A stretch of DNA of 60,098 nucleotides from DTU089 sp964421815 (lineage in GTDB: Bacteria; Bacillota; Clostridia; Oscillospirales; Acutalibacteraceae): the NCBI GenBank assembly GCA_964421815.1, contig CAYQYT010000014.1, positions 1 to 60,098 of the forward strand, given 5' to 3'. Positions 26,822 to 35,265 of the stretch are shown here, piece by piece (within the stretch, counting starts at the first letter, position 1; each line of letters starts with the position of its first letter). Below the pieces are notes generated by a model. That model saw only the letters and a program-made list of their open reading frames with translations, had not been told where the DNA came from and made no database searches. The position numbers and the translations under genes were made by a program.

Positions 26822-27171
26822 CAGATACCGCTGCCTCCCTTAAGACCGTTTTTGTAAAGAAGTCCGCAGGCGGTGAACATTTCAAGTTTTGTTCCCAAAA
26901 GAACAATATCACGCTCCTGTGCCAACTCTATCATATCTTCATCGGGCTGTTTTCCGCGAACAAAAACTATGCACTTCATATCCATCATTTCCGCAGTTCT
27001 CACAACCTGGGGATTAACAAGTCCCGAAAGCAGAACCGCCTGTTCTTTTACATAGGCGAGAACGTCGCTCATCATATCACTTCCGCAAGCGGTAAAGACC
27101 TCATTTTCAATGAATTCTTCCCCGCTTATTAGCTCCGCGTTAAGAATTGATTTAATTTCACTGATTTTCAT
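26821..27171 (-). CDS. DRTGG-domain protein (first of two)
   Basis: This 116-aa single-domain protein is similar in plan to the one at 24722: LISGEEFIENEVFTACGSDMMSDVLAYV...AVLLSGLVNPQVVRTAEMMDMKCIVFVRGKQPDEDMI...IVLLGTKLEMFTACGLLY. ATG 27171 has GGGAGAG upstream. It is the first gene of the minus-strand operon, divergent from the hydrogenase structural genes. Confidence 0.75.
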   Translation of the reverse strand: MKISEIKSILNAELISGEEFIENEVFTACGSDMMSDVLAYVKEQAVLLSGLVNPQVVRTAEMMDMKCIVFVRGKQPDEDMIELAQERDIVLLGTKLEMFTACGLLYKNGLKGGSGI

Positions 27172-27473
27172 AGATAAACTCTCCCTTTTTTGCAAGGTGT
27201 ATTATATGTCCTTATATTCTAACATAAAAATAATGAAAATTCCACAAATAAATCATAATTACTGTAAAATTTCTATGAAAAGGTGACTAAATAATGATAA
27301 ACTTTTTGTATTTCTCAAAAAAGTACAACAAAATGTTAAAAAAATATCAAAAAAGTCGAAAAATAGTATGGACATTGGTGTTAAAATTGTGATATACTTC
27401 TATCGTATGTATAATGGTGGATTGTGAGTACACTTCCACCTGAAACAAACACAATCTGAATGGAGGAAATCTA
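27172..27473. promoter_or_regulatory. Divergent control region of the H2 locus
   Basis: This is a 302-nt AT-rich gap between the sensory and structural operons. On the plus strand TGGACA (27369-27374) and TATACT (27393-27398) are spaced by 18 nt. The spacer contains TGTTAA, one half of a Rex-type site, but the second half is poor, so I do not call an operator. No coding sequence is seen. Confidence 0.45.
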
Positions 27474-27971
27474 ATGCTCAAAAAAATCAGCACAATACCC
27501 TTTAAAGGCACACCTGAGCAGAAAGCAAAACTCGATGCAGTTATTGCAGAGTGCAAGGATGACAAGAGCCGCCTTATGCACGTTATGCAGGAAGCTCAAG
27601 GTATCTACGGCTACCTTCCCCGTGAAGTGCAGGTAATGATTGCAGAGGGTATGGACATTCCTTTGGAGAAAGTTTACGGTGTAGCAACTTTCTATGCACA
27701 GTTCTCCCTCTCTCCCAAAGGCGAATATGACATTTCCGTATGTCTCGGTACGGCTTGCTATGTTAAAGGTGCACAGCCAATTATTGACAAAATCAGCGAG
27801 GTTCTCGGAATAGGACCCGGGGAATGTACTCCCGACGGTAAGTTCTCCCTTGAGGAGTGCCGTTGTATCGGCGCTTGCGGTCTTGCACCCGTTTTCACAA
27901 TCAACGGCGAGGTTTACGGCAAAATTACCGCAGACGATATTCCCGGAATTCTTGCAAAATATATGAACTGA
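27474..27971 (+). CDS. hydC: NuoE-like subunit of electron-bifurcating hydrogenase (HydC)
   Basis: This thioredoxin-like [2Fe-2S] subunit passes electrons between the flavin subunit and the hydrogenase. The four ligands are in CLGTACYVKGA and CRCIGACGLAP (residues near 90-140). The N-terminal helical bundle (SRLMHVMQEAQGIYGYLPREV) is typical. At 165 aa the length is normal. The RBS is GGAGG. It heads the operon hydC-HATPase-hndB-like-hydB-hydA. Confidence 0.9.
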   Translation: MLKKISTIPFKGTPEQKAKLDAVIAECKDDKSRLMHVMQEAQGIYGYLPREVQVMIAEGMDIPLEKVYGVATFYAQFSLSPKGEYDISVCLGTACYVKGAQPIIDKISEVLGIGPGECTPDGKFSLEECRCIGACGLAPVFTINGEVYGKITADDIPGILAKYMN

Positions 27972-27975
27972 TTAT

Positions 27976-28524
27976 ATGCGCGAATTATCATTGAATGTTC
28001 TCGATATTGCTCAGAATTCCATTTCCGCGGGAGCCACTCTTACGGAGATACTTGTCAAGGAGAATACCATTGAAAAAACACTTTTAATCGGTATCTATGA
28101 CAACGGTAAGGGAATGACTTCGGAACAGACCGAGAGGGTAATGGACCCCTTTTTCACCACCCGAACAACCCGTAAAGTGGGTATGGGAATACCGCTTTTC
28201 AAGTTGGCGGCGGAACAGACGGGGGGAACTTTTAAAATAACCTCTCAATTGGGAGTGGGCACAAGGGTTGAAGCCTTTTTCAAAACCGACAGTGTGGATT
28301 TTACACCCCTGGGTGATATGGCTTCCACAATAACCGCCATTGTGTGCATGAACGGGGACAAAGATTTCGTATATACCCGTAATATTGACGGTAGAGAATT
28401 TACGTTTAAGTCCGCTGATATAAAGAAAATCCTTGAGGGTGTACCTCTTTCGGAGCCCTCGGTTATGAGTTGGGTTGAGGATTATATCAGAGAGAATACC
28501 TTGACTATTGAAAGGAATGACTAA
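27976..28524 (+). CDS. GHKL ATPase / histidine-kinase-like protein within the hydrogenase operon
   Basis: It carries an N-box (LNVLDIAQNSISAGA), a G1 box (IYDNGKGM) and a G2 box (RKVGMGIPLFK), then about 80 residues of unrecognised sequence. At 182 aa there is no dimerisation/phosphoacceptor helix and no membrane segment. It lies 4 nt after hydC and touches the next gene, so it is translated with the hydrogenase. Similar ATPases accompany HydC-HydB in clostridia. The role is unknown, possibly regulatory or assembly-related. Confidence 0.8.
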   Translation: MRELSLNVLDIAQNSISAGATLTEILVKENTIEKTLLIGIYDNGKGMTSEQTERVMDPFFTTRTTRKVGMGIPLFKLAAEQTGGTFKITSQLGVGTRVEAFFKTDSVDFTPLGDMASTITAIVCMNGDKDFVYTRNIDGREFTFKSADIKKILEGVPLSEPSVMSWVEDYIRENTLTIERND

Positions 28525-28525
28525 T

Positions 28526-28900
28526 ATGAAATCACTTGAAGAGTTACTTGCTATAAAAGAGAAAGCACAGGCTCAGATGGCTGCCCGTGACGCTGACGGC
28601 CAGGACGGTATCAGAGTTGTAGTAGGTATGGCAACTTGCGGTATTGCGGCAGGCGCACGTCCTGTTCTCAAAGCAATTACAGATGAAATTGCCAAAAGAA
28701 ATGTAAAAAATGTTGCTGTTTCACAGACCGGTTGTATCGGTATGTGCCAGTACGAACCCATTGTTGAGGTTTTTGAGCCCGGCAAGGAAAAGGTTACTTA
28801 TGTTCAAATGACAGCGGAAAAAGCTGTTAAGGTTGTTAATGAGCATATCGTTAACGGCAAACCCGTGGCAGAATACACCGTGGGTGCAGTTACCGAATAA
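28526..28900 (+). CDS. Thioredoxin-like [2Fe-2S] protein, HndB-like
   Basis: The 124-aa protein has the thioredoxin-like ferredoxin motif VGMATCGIAAGAR (near residue 40) and TGCIGMCQYEP (near 78). Only three cysteines are present, which agrees with HndB-type subunits as I recall them. ATG 28526 with AAAGGAATG before it is preferred over an upstream in-frame codon inside the previous gene. It is part of the soluble NAD(P)-linked hydrogenase complex. Confidence 0.8.
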   Translation: MKSLEELLAIKEKAQAQMAARDADGQDGIRVVVGMATCGIAAGARPVLKAITDEIAKRNVKNVAVSQTGCIGMCQYEPIVEVFEPGKEKVTYVQMTAEKAVKVVNEHIVNGKPVAEYTVGAVTE

Positions 28901-28914
28901 GGAGGAAAGAATAA

Positions 28915-30720
28915 ATGTATCGTTCTCATGTACTTGTCTGCGGCGGTACCGGATGTACCTCCAGTCACAGCGCAGACCTTATTGAGGCGCTTAATGCCAA
29001 CATTAAGGAAAAAGGTCTTGAAGAAGAAATCCAGGTTGTAAGAACCGGTTGCTTCGGTCTTTGCGCATTGGGTCCCATTATGATAGTATATCCCGAGGGT
29101 TGTTTTTACAGCGAGGTTAAGGTGGATGATATTCCCGAAATCGTTGAAGAGCATCTTCTCAAAGGTAGAATTGTTAAAAGGCTTCTCTACCAGGAGACAG
29201 TTTCAAAGGAAGATGTTAAGCCTTTGAGCGAAACAAACTTCTACAAGAAACAGCATCGTGTTGCACTTCGTAACTGCGGTGTTATCGACCCCGAAAATAT
29301 TGAAGAATACATTGCCTATGACGGTTATCAGGCTCTTGCTAAAGCGCTTACACAGATGACTCCCCAGGATGTTATTCAAACCGTTATTGATTCAGGTCTT
29401 CGCGGCAGAGGCGGCGGCGGATTCCCCACAGGACGTAAATGGAGTTTTACAGCCGCTAACAGCGCAGATCAGAAATATGTAGTATGTAATGCCGACGAGG
29501 GCGACCCCGGTGCATTTATGGACCGTTCCGTTCTTGAGGGTGACCCCCACTGTATCGTTGAGGCTATGGCACTTTGCGGTTATGCAACCGGCGCAACAGA
29601 GGGTTATGTATATGTTCGTGCAGAGTACCCCATCGCTGTTCAGCGTTTGCAGAAAGCCATTGACGATGCCCGTGCATACGGACTTCTCGGCAAAAATATT
29701 TTCAATTCAGGTTTTGACTTTGATTTGTTCATCCGTCTGGGTGCAGGTGCATTCGTTTGCGGTGAAGAAACAGCACTTATGACTTCAATCGAAGGCAACC
29801 GTGGTGAGCCCCGTCCCCGTCCGCCCTATCCGGCAGTTAAGGGTCTTTTCGGCAAGCCCACAACGGAAAACAATGTTGAAACTTTTGCAAATATTCCCCA
29901 GATTATTCTCCACGGTGCCGAGTTCTTCAACACAATGGGTACTGAAAGAAGCAAGGGTACAAAGGTATTCGCTCTCGGTGGTAAAATCAACAACACAGGT
30001 CTTGTTGAAGTTCCCATGGGTACAACCCTCAGAGAAATCGTTGAAGATATCGGCGGCGGTATTCCCAACGGAAAGAAATTCAAGGCTGCACAGTCCGGCG
30101 GTCCTTCCGGCGGATGTCTTCCCGCAAGTCTTCTTGATATTGAAATCGACTATGACAACCTTGTTGCAAAGGGTGCCATGATGGGCTCCGGCGGACTTAT
30201 TGTTATGGACGAGGATGACTGTATGGTTGATATTGCAAAATTCTTCCTCAAATTTACGGTTGACGAGTCCTGCGGTAAGTGTACACCATGCCGTGTGGGT
30301 ACAAGAAGACTTCTTGAAATCCTTGAAAAAATCACAAGCGGTAAGGGTACAATGGAAGACCTTGACAGAATGGAAAAACTTTGCCATTACATCAAAGAGA
30401 ACTCCCTCTGCGGTCTCGGTCAGACAGCGCCCAACCCCGTTCTTTCAACATATCAGTTCTTTAAGGATGAATATATTGCTCACGTTGTTGAGAAGAAATG
30501 TCCCGCAGGTGCTTGTAAAGATCTTGTTACATATTCAATTGATAAAGAAACATGTATCGGTTGCGGTATCTGTGCAAAGAACTGTCCCGTTGACGCTATT
30601 ACAAGAACCGATTATATTGCTCCCGGTCACAAACTTGCATCATTCCAAATTGATACTGACAAGTGCGTGAAGTGCGGCGTTTGTATCGGAAATTGTAAGT
30701 TTAAAGCAGTAAAGAAATAA
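28915..30720 (+). CDS. hydB: NuoF-like NADH/FMN subunit of electron-bifurcating hydrogenase (HydB)
   Basis: Domains in order: a thioredoxin-like [2Fe-2S] domain (CGGTGCTSS...CFGLCALGP), the NuoF core with the NADH/FMN site GRGGGGFPTGRKW near residue 165 and ADEGDPGAFMDR, an SLBB-type region, the ESCGKCTPCRVG [4Fe-4S] site, and a C-terminal pair of ferredoxin motifs (CIGCGICAKNCP, CVKCGVCIGNCK). At 601 aa the length matches HydB/HndC. RBS AAGGAGG. Confidence 0.93.
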   Translation: MYRSHVLVCGGTGCTSSHSADLIEALNANIKEKGLEEEIQVVRTGCFGLCALGPIMIVYPEGCFYSEVKVDDIPEIVEEHLLKGRIVKRLLYQETVSKEDVKPLSETNFYKKQHRVALRNCGVIDPENIEEYIAYDGYQALAKALTQMTPQDVIQTVIDSGLRGRGGGGFPTGRKWSFTAANSADQKYVVCNADEGDPGAFMDRSVLEGDPHCIVEAMALCGYATGATEGYVYVRAEYPIAVQRLQKAIDDARAYGLLGKNIFNSGFDFDLFIRLGAGAFVCGEETALMTSIEGNRGEPRPRPPYPAVKGLFGKPTTENNVETFANIPQIILHGAEFFNTMGTERSKGTKVFALGGKINNTGLVEVPMGTTLREIVEDIGGGIPNGKKFKAAQSGGPSGGCLPASLLDIEIDYDNLVAKGAMMGSGGLIVMDEDDCMVDIAKFFLKFTVDESCGKCTPCRVGTRRLLEILEKITSGKGTMEDLDRMEKLCHYIKENSLCGLGQTAPNPVLSTYQFFKDEYIAHVVEKKCPAGACKDLVTYSIDKETCIGCGICAKNCPVDAITRTDYIAPGHKLASFQIDTDKCVKCGVCIGNCKFKAVKK

Positions 30721-30733
30721 GGAGGAACTAATA

Positions 30734-32485
30734 ATGGAAAACGCAGTAAATATTAAAATTAACGGCTTTGATTATCAGGTTCCTGCCGGTTCTACGATTC
30801 TTGAAGCTGCTCATTCCGTAGGTATTGAAATTCCTACACTTTGCTATCTTAAAGAAATCAACGCCATCGGCGCCTGCCGTATTTGCGTTGTTGAGGTTAA
30901 AGGCGCAAGAAGCCTTGTTGCATCCTGCGTATTCCCCGTAGACGAGGGAATGGAGATTTTCACCAATTCTCCCAAGGTTATTGAAGCCAGAAAAACAACT
31001 CTTGAACTCATCCTTTCAACCCACAAGAAAGAGTGTCTTTCCTGTGTAAGAAGCGGTAGTTGTGAGTTACAGAAACTTTGCTACGAATACGGTATCGAGG
31101 ACGCTCACGCATTCGCAGGTGAAACAGTAAGTTACGATATTGACGCAAGTGCATCCCACATGTACCGTGACAATGAAAAATGTATTCTTTGCCGCCGTTG
31201 TGTTGCAGTTTGTGAGAAAAATCAGGCAGTTTCCGTTATCGGTGCAAATGCCCGTGGTTTTGATACCCATATCGGCTCCGCTTTTGAATACAAGTTGGGC
31301 GATGTTGCCTGTATCTCCTGCGGTCAGTGTATTACAGCCTGTCCCACAGGCGCTCTTTCCGAAAGAGATGATACCAAAAAGGTATTTGACGCTCTCAATG
31401 ACCCCGCAAAGCACGTTGTTGTTCAGACCGCTCCCGCAGTTCGTGTAGGTCTGGGCGAAGAATTCGGCTATGAAATGGGCTCAATCGTTACGGGTAAAAT
31501 GGTTTCCGCTCTTAAAATGTTGGGCTTTGACGGTGTGTTTGATACAAACTTTGCCGCCGACCTTACAATTATGGAGGAAGCAACGGAATTCCTTTCAAGA
31601 TTTAAAGAGGGTAAAAATCTTCCCCTTATTACTTCTTGCTCACCCGGCTGGGTTAAATATTGCGAACACTATTATCCCGAATTCATTCCCAACCTTTCCT
31701 CCTGCAAATCACCCCAGGGTATGTTCGGTTCAGTAGCAAAAACTTTCTATGCAGAGAAAATGGGCATTGACCCCAAGGACATTTTCGTTGTTTCCGTAAT
31801 GCCCTGTACTGCAAAGAAATTTGAGGCGGAAAGAGTGGATCACACCGCCGTTAAAGGTCTTGCAGATATTGATGCATCCATCACAGTAAGAGAACTTGCA
31901 AGAATGATCAGAAAAGCGGGTATCAACTTCAAGGCAATCCCCGAAGCAGAGTTTGACGCACCTTTCGGACTCGGTTCCGGCGCGGGTACAATCTTCGGTG
32001 TAACCGGCGGTGTTATGGAAGCCGCACTTCGTACCGCTTACGAAGTTGTTACGGGCAAGGAACTTACGGACTTTGCAACATTCAAGGCGGTTCGCGGTGT
32101 CGAAGGCGTCAAGGAAGCAACTTATGACCTTGACGGCGTTAAGGTAAATGTTGCGGTTGCATCCGGTCTTGCAAACGCTAAGAAAGTTCTTGAAATGGTT
32201 AAATCCGGCGAGAAGAATTATGATTTCATTGAAATTATGGCTTGTCCCGGCGGTTGTGTAAACGGCGGCGGTCAGCCCATCGTTCCCGCATCCGTTCGAA
32301 ACTTTGAAGATGTCAGAGCAATTCGTGCGGCAGGTCTTTACAATGATGACAAAAATCTTCCTGTAAGAAAATCCCACGAGAACCCCGACATTAAAGCAAT
32401 TTATGACGAGTTCTTCGGTGAACCCGGAAGCCACAAGGCACACGATATTCTTCATACGGGCTACACAGCACGTAAAGTATATTAA
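30734..32485 (+). CDS. hydA: [FeFe]-hydrogenase catalytic subunit HydA, group A NADH-linked type
   Basis: This subunit produces or oxidises H2 at the H-cluster. The N-terminal [2Fe-2S] domain (CYLKEINAIGACRICVVEV) is followed by a His-ligated [4Fe-4S] region (HKKECLSCVRSGSCELQKLC), two ferredoxin clusters (CILCRRCVAVCE, CISCGQCITACP) and the H-domain. Its loops are L1 TSCSPGW near residue 301, L2 MPCTAKKFE near 355 and L3 EIMACPGGCVNGGGQ near 500. L1 has Ser where many hydrogenases have a second Cys. At 583 aa, with hydB and hydC, it indicates a trimeric bifurcating enzyme. Maturases HydEFG are not in the window. Confidence 0.94.
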   Translation: MENAVNIKINGFDYQVPAGSTILEAAHSVGIEIPTLCYLKEINAIGACRICVVEVKGARSLVASCVFPVDEGMEIFTNSPKVIEARKTTLELILSTHKKECLSCVRSGSCELQKLCYEYGIEDAHAFAGETVSYDIDASASHMYRDNEKCILCRRCVAVCEKNQAVSVIGANARGFDTHIGSAFEYKLGDVACISCGQCITACPTGALSERDDTKKVFDALNDPAKHVVVQTAPAVRVGLGEEFGYEMGSIVTGKMVSALKMLGFDGVFDTNFAADLTIMEEATEFLSRFKEGKNLPLITSCSPGWVKYCEHYYPEFIPNLSSCKSPQGMFGSVAKTFYAEKMGIDPKDIFVVSVMPCTAKKFEAERVDHTAVKGLADIDASITVRELARMIRKAGINFKAIPEAEFDAPFGLGSGAGTIFGVTGGVMEAALRTAYEVVTGKELTDFATFKAVRGVEGVKEATYDLDGVKVNVAVASGLANAKKVLEMVKSGEKNYDFIEIMACPGGCVNGGGQPIVPASVRNFEDVRAIRAAGLYNDDKNLPVRKSHENPDIKAIYDEFFGEPGSHKAHDILHTGYTARKVY

Positions 32486-32495
32486 GAAATGAATT

Positions 32496-32532
32496 ATTGC
32501 CCATACCGTTTTGACGGTGTGGGCAATTTTTT
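32496..32532 (+). terminator. Terminator of the hydrogenase operon
   Basis: Arms ATTGCCCATACCGT and ACGGTGTGGGCAAT, loop TTTG, then TTTTTTG. Confidence 0.85.
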
Positions 32533-32624
32533 GTTGTTTAAATTCCAAATTTAATCTTTTCTTAATTTTTTTGTAATTCGGTCGTTCCTTTACGGTGTTT
32601 AAATACAGTAAAGGGGCGATATTT

Positions 32625-33509
32625 ATGGAAAAAAGAATGAAAAAGAAGAAAAAACACGGTGTAAAAATTCTCGTTTTACTGTGGATGGTTGTTTTTCTTA
32701 TAATCGGTTTTGAACTGATTGTGGGAAATGATGTGAAATTTACGGTTACGGATTATTTCTCCCGCATTTCAACTTCCGAAATAAGCAAGGTTAAAAATTC
32801 GGAAAGTACGGGAATGAAAACCCTATCACTTGAAGAATTTTTGAGTTATGAAAATGTTAGTGCGGATGAATCCCTGCTTCTCGTCAATGACAAAAACTGT
32901 ATCGGGGAGAATTACACTCCACAACTTATTGAACATAAGGAACGGCAGGTGGAAATGAATGTGTGTGCAAAGGAGCCCTTTGATTTATTGAGCGAGGCCC
33001 TTTTGAAAGAAACCGGGGAAACCCTTTATATTTCAAGTGCGTACAGGAATTTTGAAAAACAGAAAGAAATTAAAAATGAGGAGGGCGAAACCGCACAGGA
33101 GGCGGGGTGCAGTGAGCATCAGACGGGACTTGCCCTTGATGTTTTTGTTCAGTATTCGGCGGGAGAGGGATTTATAAAAAGCGAGTCCGGTCAGTATGTT
33201 AACAAAAATTGCGGGGATTACGGATTTATAATAAGATACCCCATTTTTGCTAAAAACAAAACGGGAATAGGCTATGAACCATGGCATCTGCGGTATGTGG
33301 GATTGCCCCATTCCGAAATAATCAGCAAAAGCAAAATAAGTCTTGAAGAATACATAGAATTTTTGGAAGTGGGCAAGTTCTACACATACGAAAACTACAT
33401 AATAACACGGCAGAATACGGAAAATATCTTTGTTCCCAAAAACTTTGAAAGTGCGGTTGTGTCCGAGGACAACACGGGCTCAGTAATAATTACCTTTAAA
33501 ACTGCATAA
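32625..33509 (+). CDS. VanY-type D-alanyl-D-alanine carboxypeptidase
   Basis: A basic N-terminus and one membrane helix (ILVLLWMVVFLIIGFELIV) anchor an extracellular zinc peptidase. Metal and catalytic motifs are SEHQTGLALDV near residue 168 (H and D ligands) and GYEPWHLRYVG near 220 (catalytic E, H ligand). It trims the terminal D-Ala of peptidoglycan peptides. ATG 32625 follows AAGGGGCG and is preferred over an upstream ATG. No van regulatory genes are nearby, so a housekeeping wall role is more likely than glycopeptide resistance. Confidence 0.85.
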   Translation: MEKRMKKKKKHGVKILVLLWMVVFLIIGFELIVGNDVKFTVTDYFSRISTSEISKVKNSESTGMKTLSLEEFLSYENVSADESLLLVNDKNCIGENYTPQLIEHKERQVEMNVCAKEPFDLLSEALLKETGETLYISSAYRNFEKQKEIKNEEGETAQEAGCSEHQTGLALDVFVQYSAGEGFIKSESGQYVNKNCGDYGFIIRYPIFAKNKTGIGYEPWHLRYVGLPHSEIISKSKISLEEYIEFLEVGKFYTYENYIITRQNTENIFVPKNFESAVVSEDNTGSVIITFKTA

Positions 33510-33511
33510 AA

Positions 33512-33540
33512 TTGACGAAACCCGCCTTTTGTGGTATATA
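33512..33540 (+). promoter_or_regulatory. Promoter of trmO
   Basis: TTGACG (33512-33517) and TATATA (33535-33540) are spaced by 17 nt. Transcription should begin near 33547, within the right arm of the hairpin at 33522-33566. Confidence 0.6.
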
Positions 33541-33566
33541 TTTAGTATATATACTATGAAAGGCGG
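33522..33566 (+). promoter_or_regulatory. Long RNA hairpin covering the trmO ribosome binding site
   Basis: Left arm 33522-33541 (starting CCGCCTTT) pairs with 33547-33566 (ending AAAGGCGG) over 20 bp. The only deviations are three G-U wobbles on the plus-strand RNA. The right arm contains the ribosome binding site AAAGGCGG. RNA reading through from the vanY-like gene would carry both arms and hide the site. RNA from the local promoter would lack the left arm. Confidence 0.6.
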
Positions 33567-33574
33567 TGTTGTTT

Positions 33575-34264
33575 TTGGAAAAAAGGGATTCTCTTGTAAT
33601 TGAACCCATTGCATATATAAAAAACGGTTACAGGGAAAAATTCGGAGTTCCCCGTCAAAGCGGACTTGCACCGTCGGTAAAATCCCGAATTGAGTTTTGC
33701 GAGGAATACCGGGACGAAAACTGTATAAGAGATATTGAACAGTATTCACACCTGTGGCTTATTTGGGGATTTTCAAAGAATAATAAACAATGGACACCCA
33801 CCGTCCGACCTCCCCGATTGGGCGGTAATAAAAGAGTGGGGGTTTTTGCCACCCGTTCACCTTTCAGACCCAATTCCCTGGGACTTTCCTGCGTTAAACT
33901 GGAAGAAATTGAAAAGGTTGACAATGGGAAAGTGCTTGTTGTCAGCGGTTGCGATTTGGCGGACGGAACGCCCATTTACGACATAAAACCCTATCTTCCC
34001 TATGTGGATAGCGTTCCCGGTGCTTTGGGCGGTTTTTCCGAAGAACACAAAAACGATATTGCGGAAGTGAAAATACCCGAAAGCATAAAAGAAAATTTAA
34101 CAAAAGCAGAACTTGAAAGCATTGGGGAAATTCTTTCCCTTGACCCAAGACCCTCATATCAGAATGACGAGGACAGAATTTACGGTCTTGACTTCGGGGA
34201 TTTGAAAATTAAGTTTAAATACAAAGGAAACACAATTACGGTTACGGAGATTTTTAGAGGTTAA
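33575..34264 (+). CDS. trmO: TrmO-type tRNA t6A37 N6-methyltransferase (TsaA family)
   Basis: The enzyme methylates N6-threonylcarbamoyladenosine at position 37 of tRNA-Thr. Family motifs: IEPIAYIKNGYREKFGVPRQS near the start, HLWLIWGF near residue 60, RPPRLGGNKRVGVFATRSPFRPN near 75-97 and the PYLPYVDSVPGA segment near 145. TTG 33575 is taken as start because AAAGGCGG lies 8 nt upstream. At 229 aa it contains the extra C-terminal domain. The fliB-like gene follows after 1 nt. Confidence 0.85.
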   Translation: MEKRDSLVIEPIAYIKNGYREKFGVPRQSGLAPSVKSRIEFCEEYRDENCIRDIEQYSHLWLIWGFSKNNKQWTPTVRPPRLGGNKRVGVFATRSPFRPNSLGLSCVKLEEIEKVDNGKVLVVSGCDLADGTPIYDIKPYLPYVDSVPGALGGFSEEHKNDIAEVKIPESIKENLTKAELESIGEILSLDPRPSYQNDEDRIYGLDFGDLKIKFKYKGNTITVTEIFRG

Positions 34265-34265
34265 T

Positions 34266-35264
34266 ATGTTTTATATAAAGCCCGATTTTTACCATAAATT
34301 CAAATGCATTGCCGGAAAATGCACGGATTCCTGCTGTATGGGTTGGGAAATTGATATTGACGAAGGCACCTTGGAAAAATATAAAGGAAAAAACTGTGAA
34401 TTCGGAGAAAAAATACGCTCCGAAATTATAACCGCCGAGGACGGAAGCAGATGCTTTTCCCTTGGGGAAAATGAGCGTTGTCCCTTTTTAAATGATGAAA
34501 ACTTGTGTGAGATTATAATAAATTGGGGTGAGGAATACCTCTGTGATATTTGTCGTGAGCATCCCAGGTTTTATGAGTGGTTTCCCGGTGTTACGGAATG
34601 TGGATTGGGGCTTTGCTGTGAAGAAGTTTGCAGACTTCTGCTTGAAAATGAGGATGTTTTTTCCTTAATTGAAGAAAACGACGGAGAAGAAATATCTTTG
34701 GACTCCGAAGAAGATACATACCAATCCAATTACTATATTGTTCTTGCGGGTATTCGGGATGATTTTTTCAAAATCCTTTTTAATAAAAATTTAAGTTTTG
34801 AAGACAAATTGGTTAAAATTCTCATTAAAACAGAGGAATTCTGCGGAGAGAAATGCAAAGTCAAAGACTATGGCAAAAGTCTTGAAGTATATAAGAAAAC
34901 TGAACCCATTGACGAAAATTGGACTAAATTTATAAATGCTTTGTACGACGATTTGTCAGATATTCTGAAAGTCGAAAAGGAGTTTAATAAAACCTTTAAT
35001 AATATGCTATACTCGAAGATTCTGGCATATATTATGTACCGCCATCTGATAAAGGCGGTCTTTGATGAAAGTTTCAAGGAGAGGGTTTTGTTCTGTATAG
35101 AAAGTGTCAGATTTATTTGCCTTTGCGATATGGAAACTTTTCGGGAAAAAGAGGAATTGACCTTAAAGGACAGAATTGAAAATTTGAAAAATTGGTCAAA
35201 ACAGATTGAGTACAGCGAAGAAAACACGAATTTTTTGATATATGGTTCTACGATGGGAGAATAG
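34266..35264 (+). CDS. FliB-family lysine N-methylase-like protein
   Basis: The Cys-rich N-terminal half matches flagellin lysine-N-methylase FliB: FKCIAGKCTDSCCMGWEIDID (residues 13-33), RCPFLNDENLC near 76 and LCDICREHPRFYEW near 96. The cysteines probably bind a metal or Fe-S cluster. The C-terminal half is helical. FliB methylates flagellin lysines in Salmonella, but no flagellar gene is in the window and clostridia without flagella carry this family, so the target here is unknown. It is translationally coupled to trmO. Confidence 0.8.
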   Translation: MFYIKPDFYHKFKCIAGKCTDSCCMGWEIDIDEGTLEKYKGKNCEFGEKIRSEIITAEDGSRCFSLGENERCPFLNDENLCEIIINWGEEYLCDICREHPRFYEWFPGVTECGLGLCCEEVCRLLLENEDVFSLIEENDGEEISLDSEEDTYQSNYYIVLAGIRDDFFKILFNKNLSFEDKLVKILIKTEEFCGEKCKVKDYGKSLEVYKKTEPIDENWTKFINALYDDLSDILKVEKEFNKTFNNMLYSKILAYIMYRHLIKAVFDESFKERVLFCIESVRFICLCDMETFREKEELTLKDRIENLKNWSKQIEYSEENTNFLIYGSTMGE

Positions 35265-35265
35265 T

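Noticed and set aside
29785..30387. 200-aa frame opposite hydB
   Set aside because: Cys/Thr-rich antisense shadow of a conserved gene.
31730..32548. 272-aa frame opposite hydA
   Set aside because: Antisense shadow of conserved hydrogenase sequence, with no start signal.
32625..33509. Glycopeptide resistance (vanY)
   Set aside because: Motifs fit the peptidase, but no vanHAX, vanR or vanS genes are near, so a wall-maintenance role is favoured.
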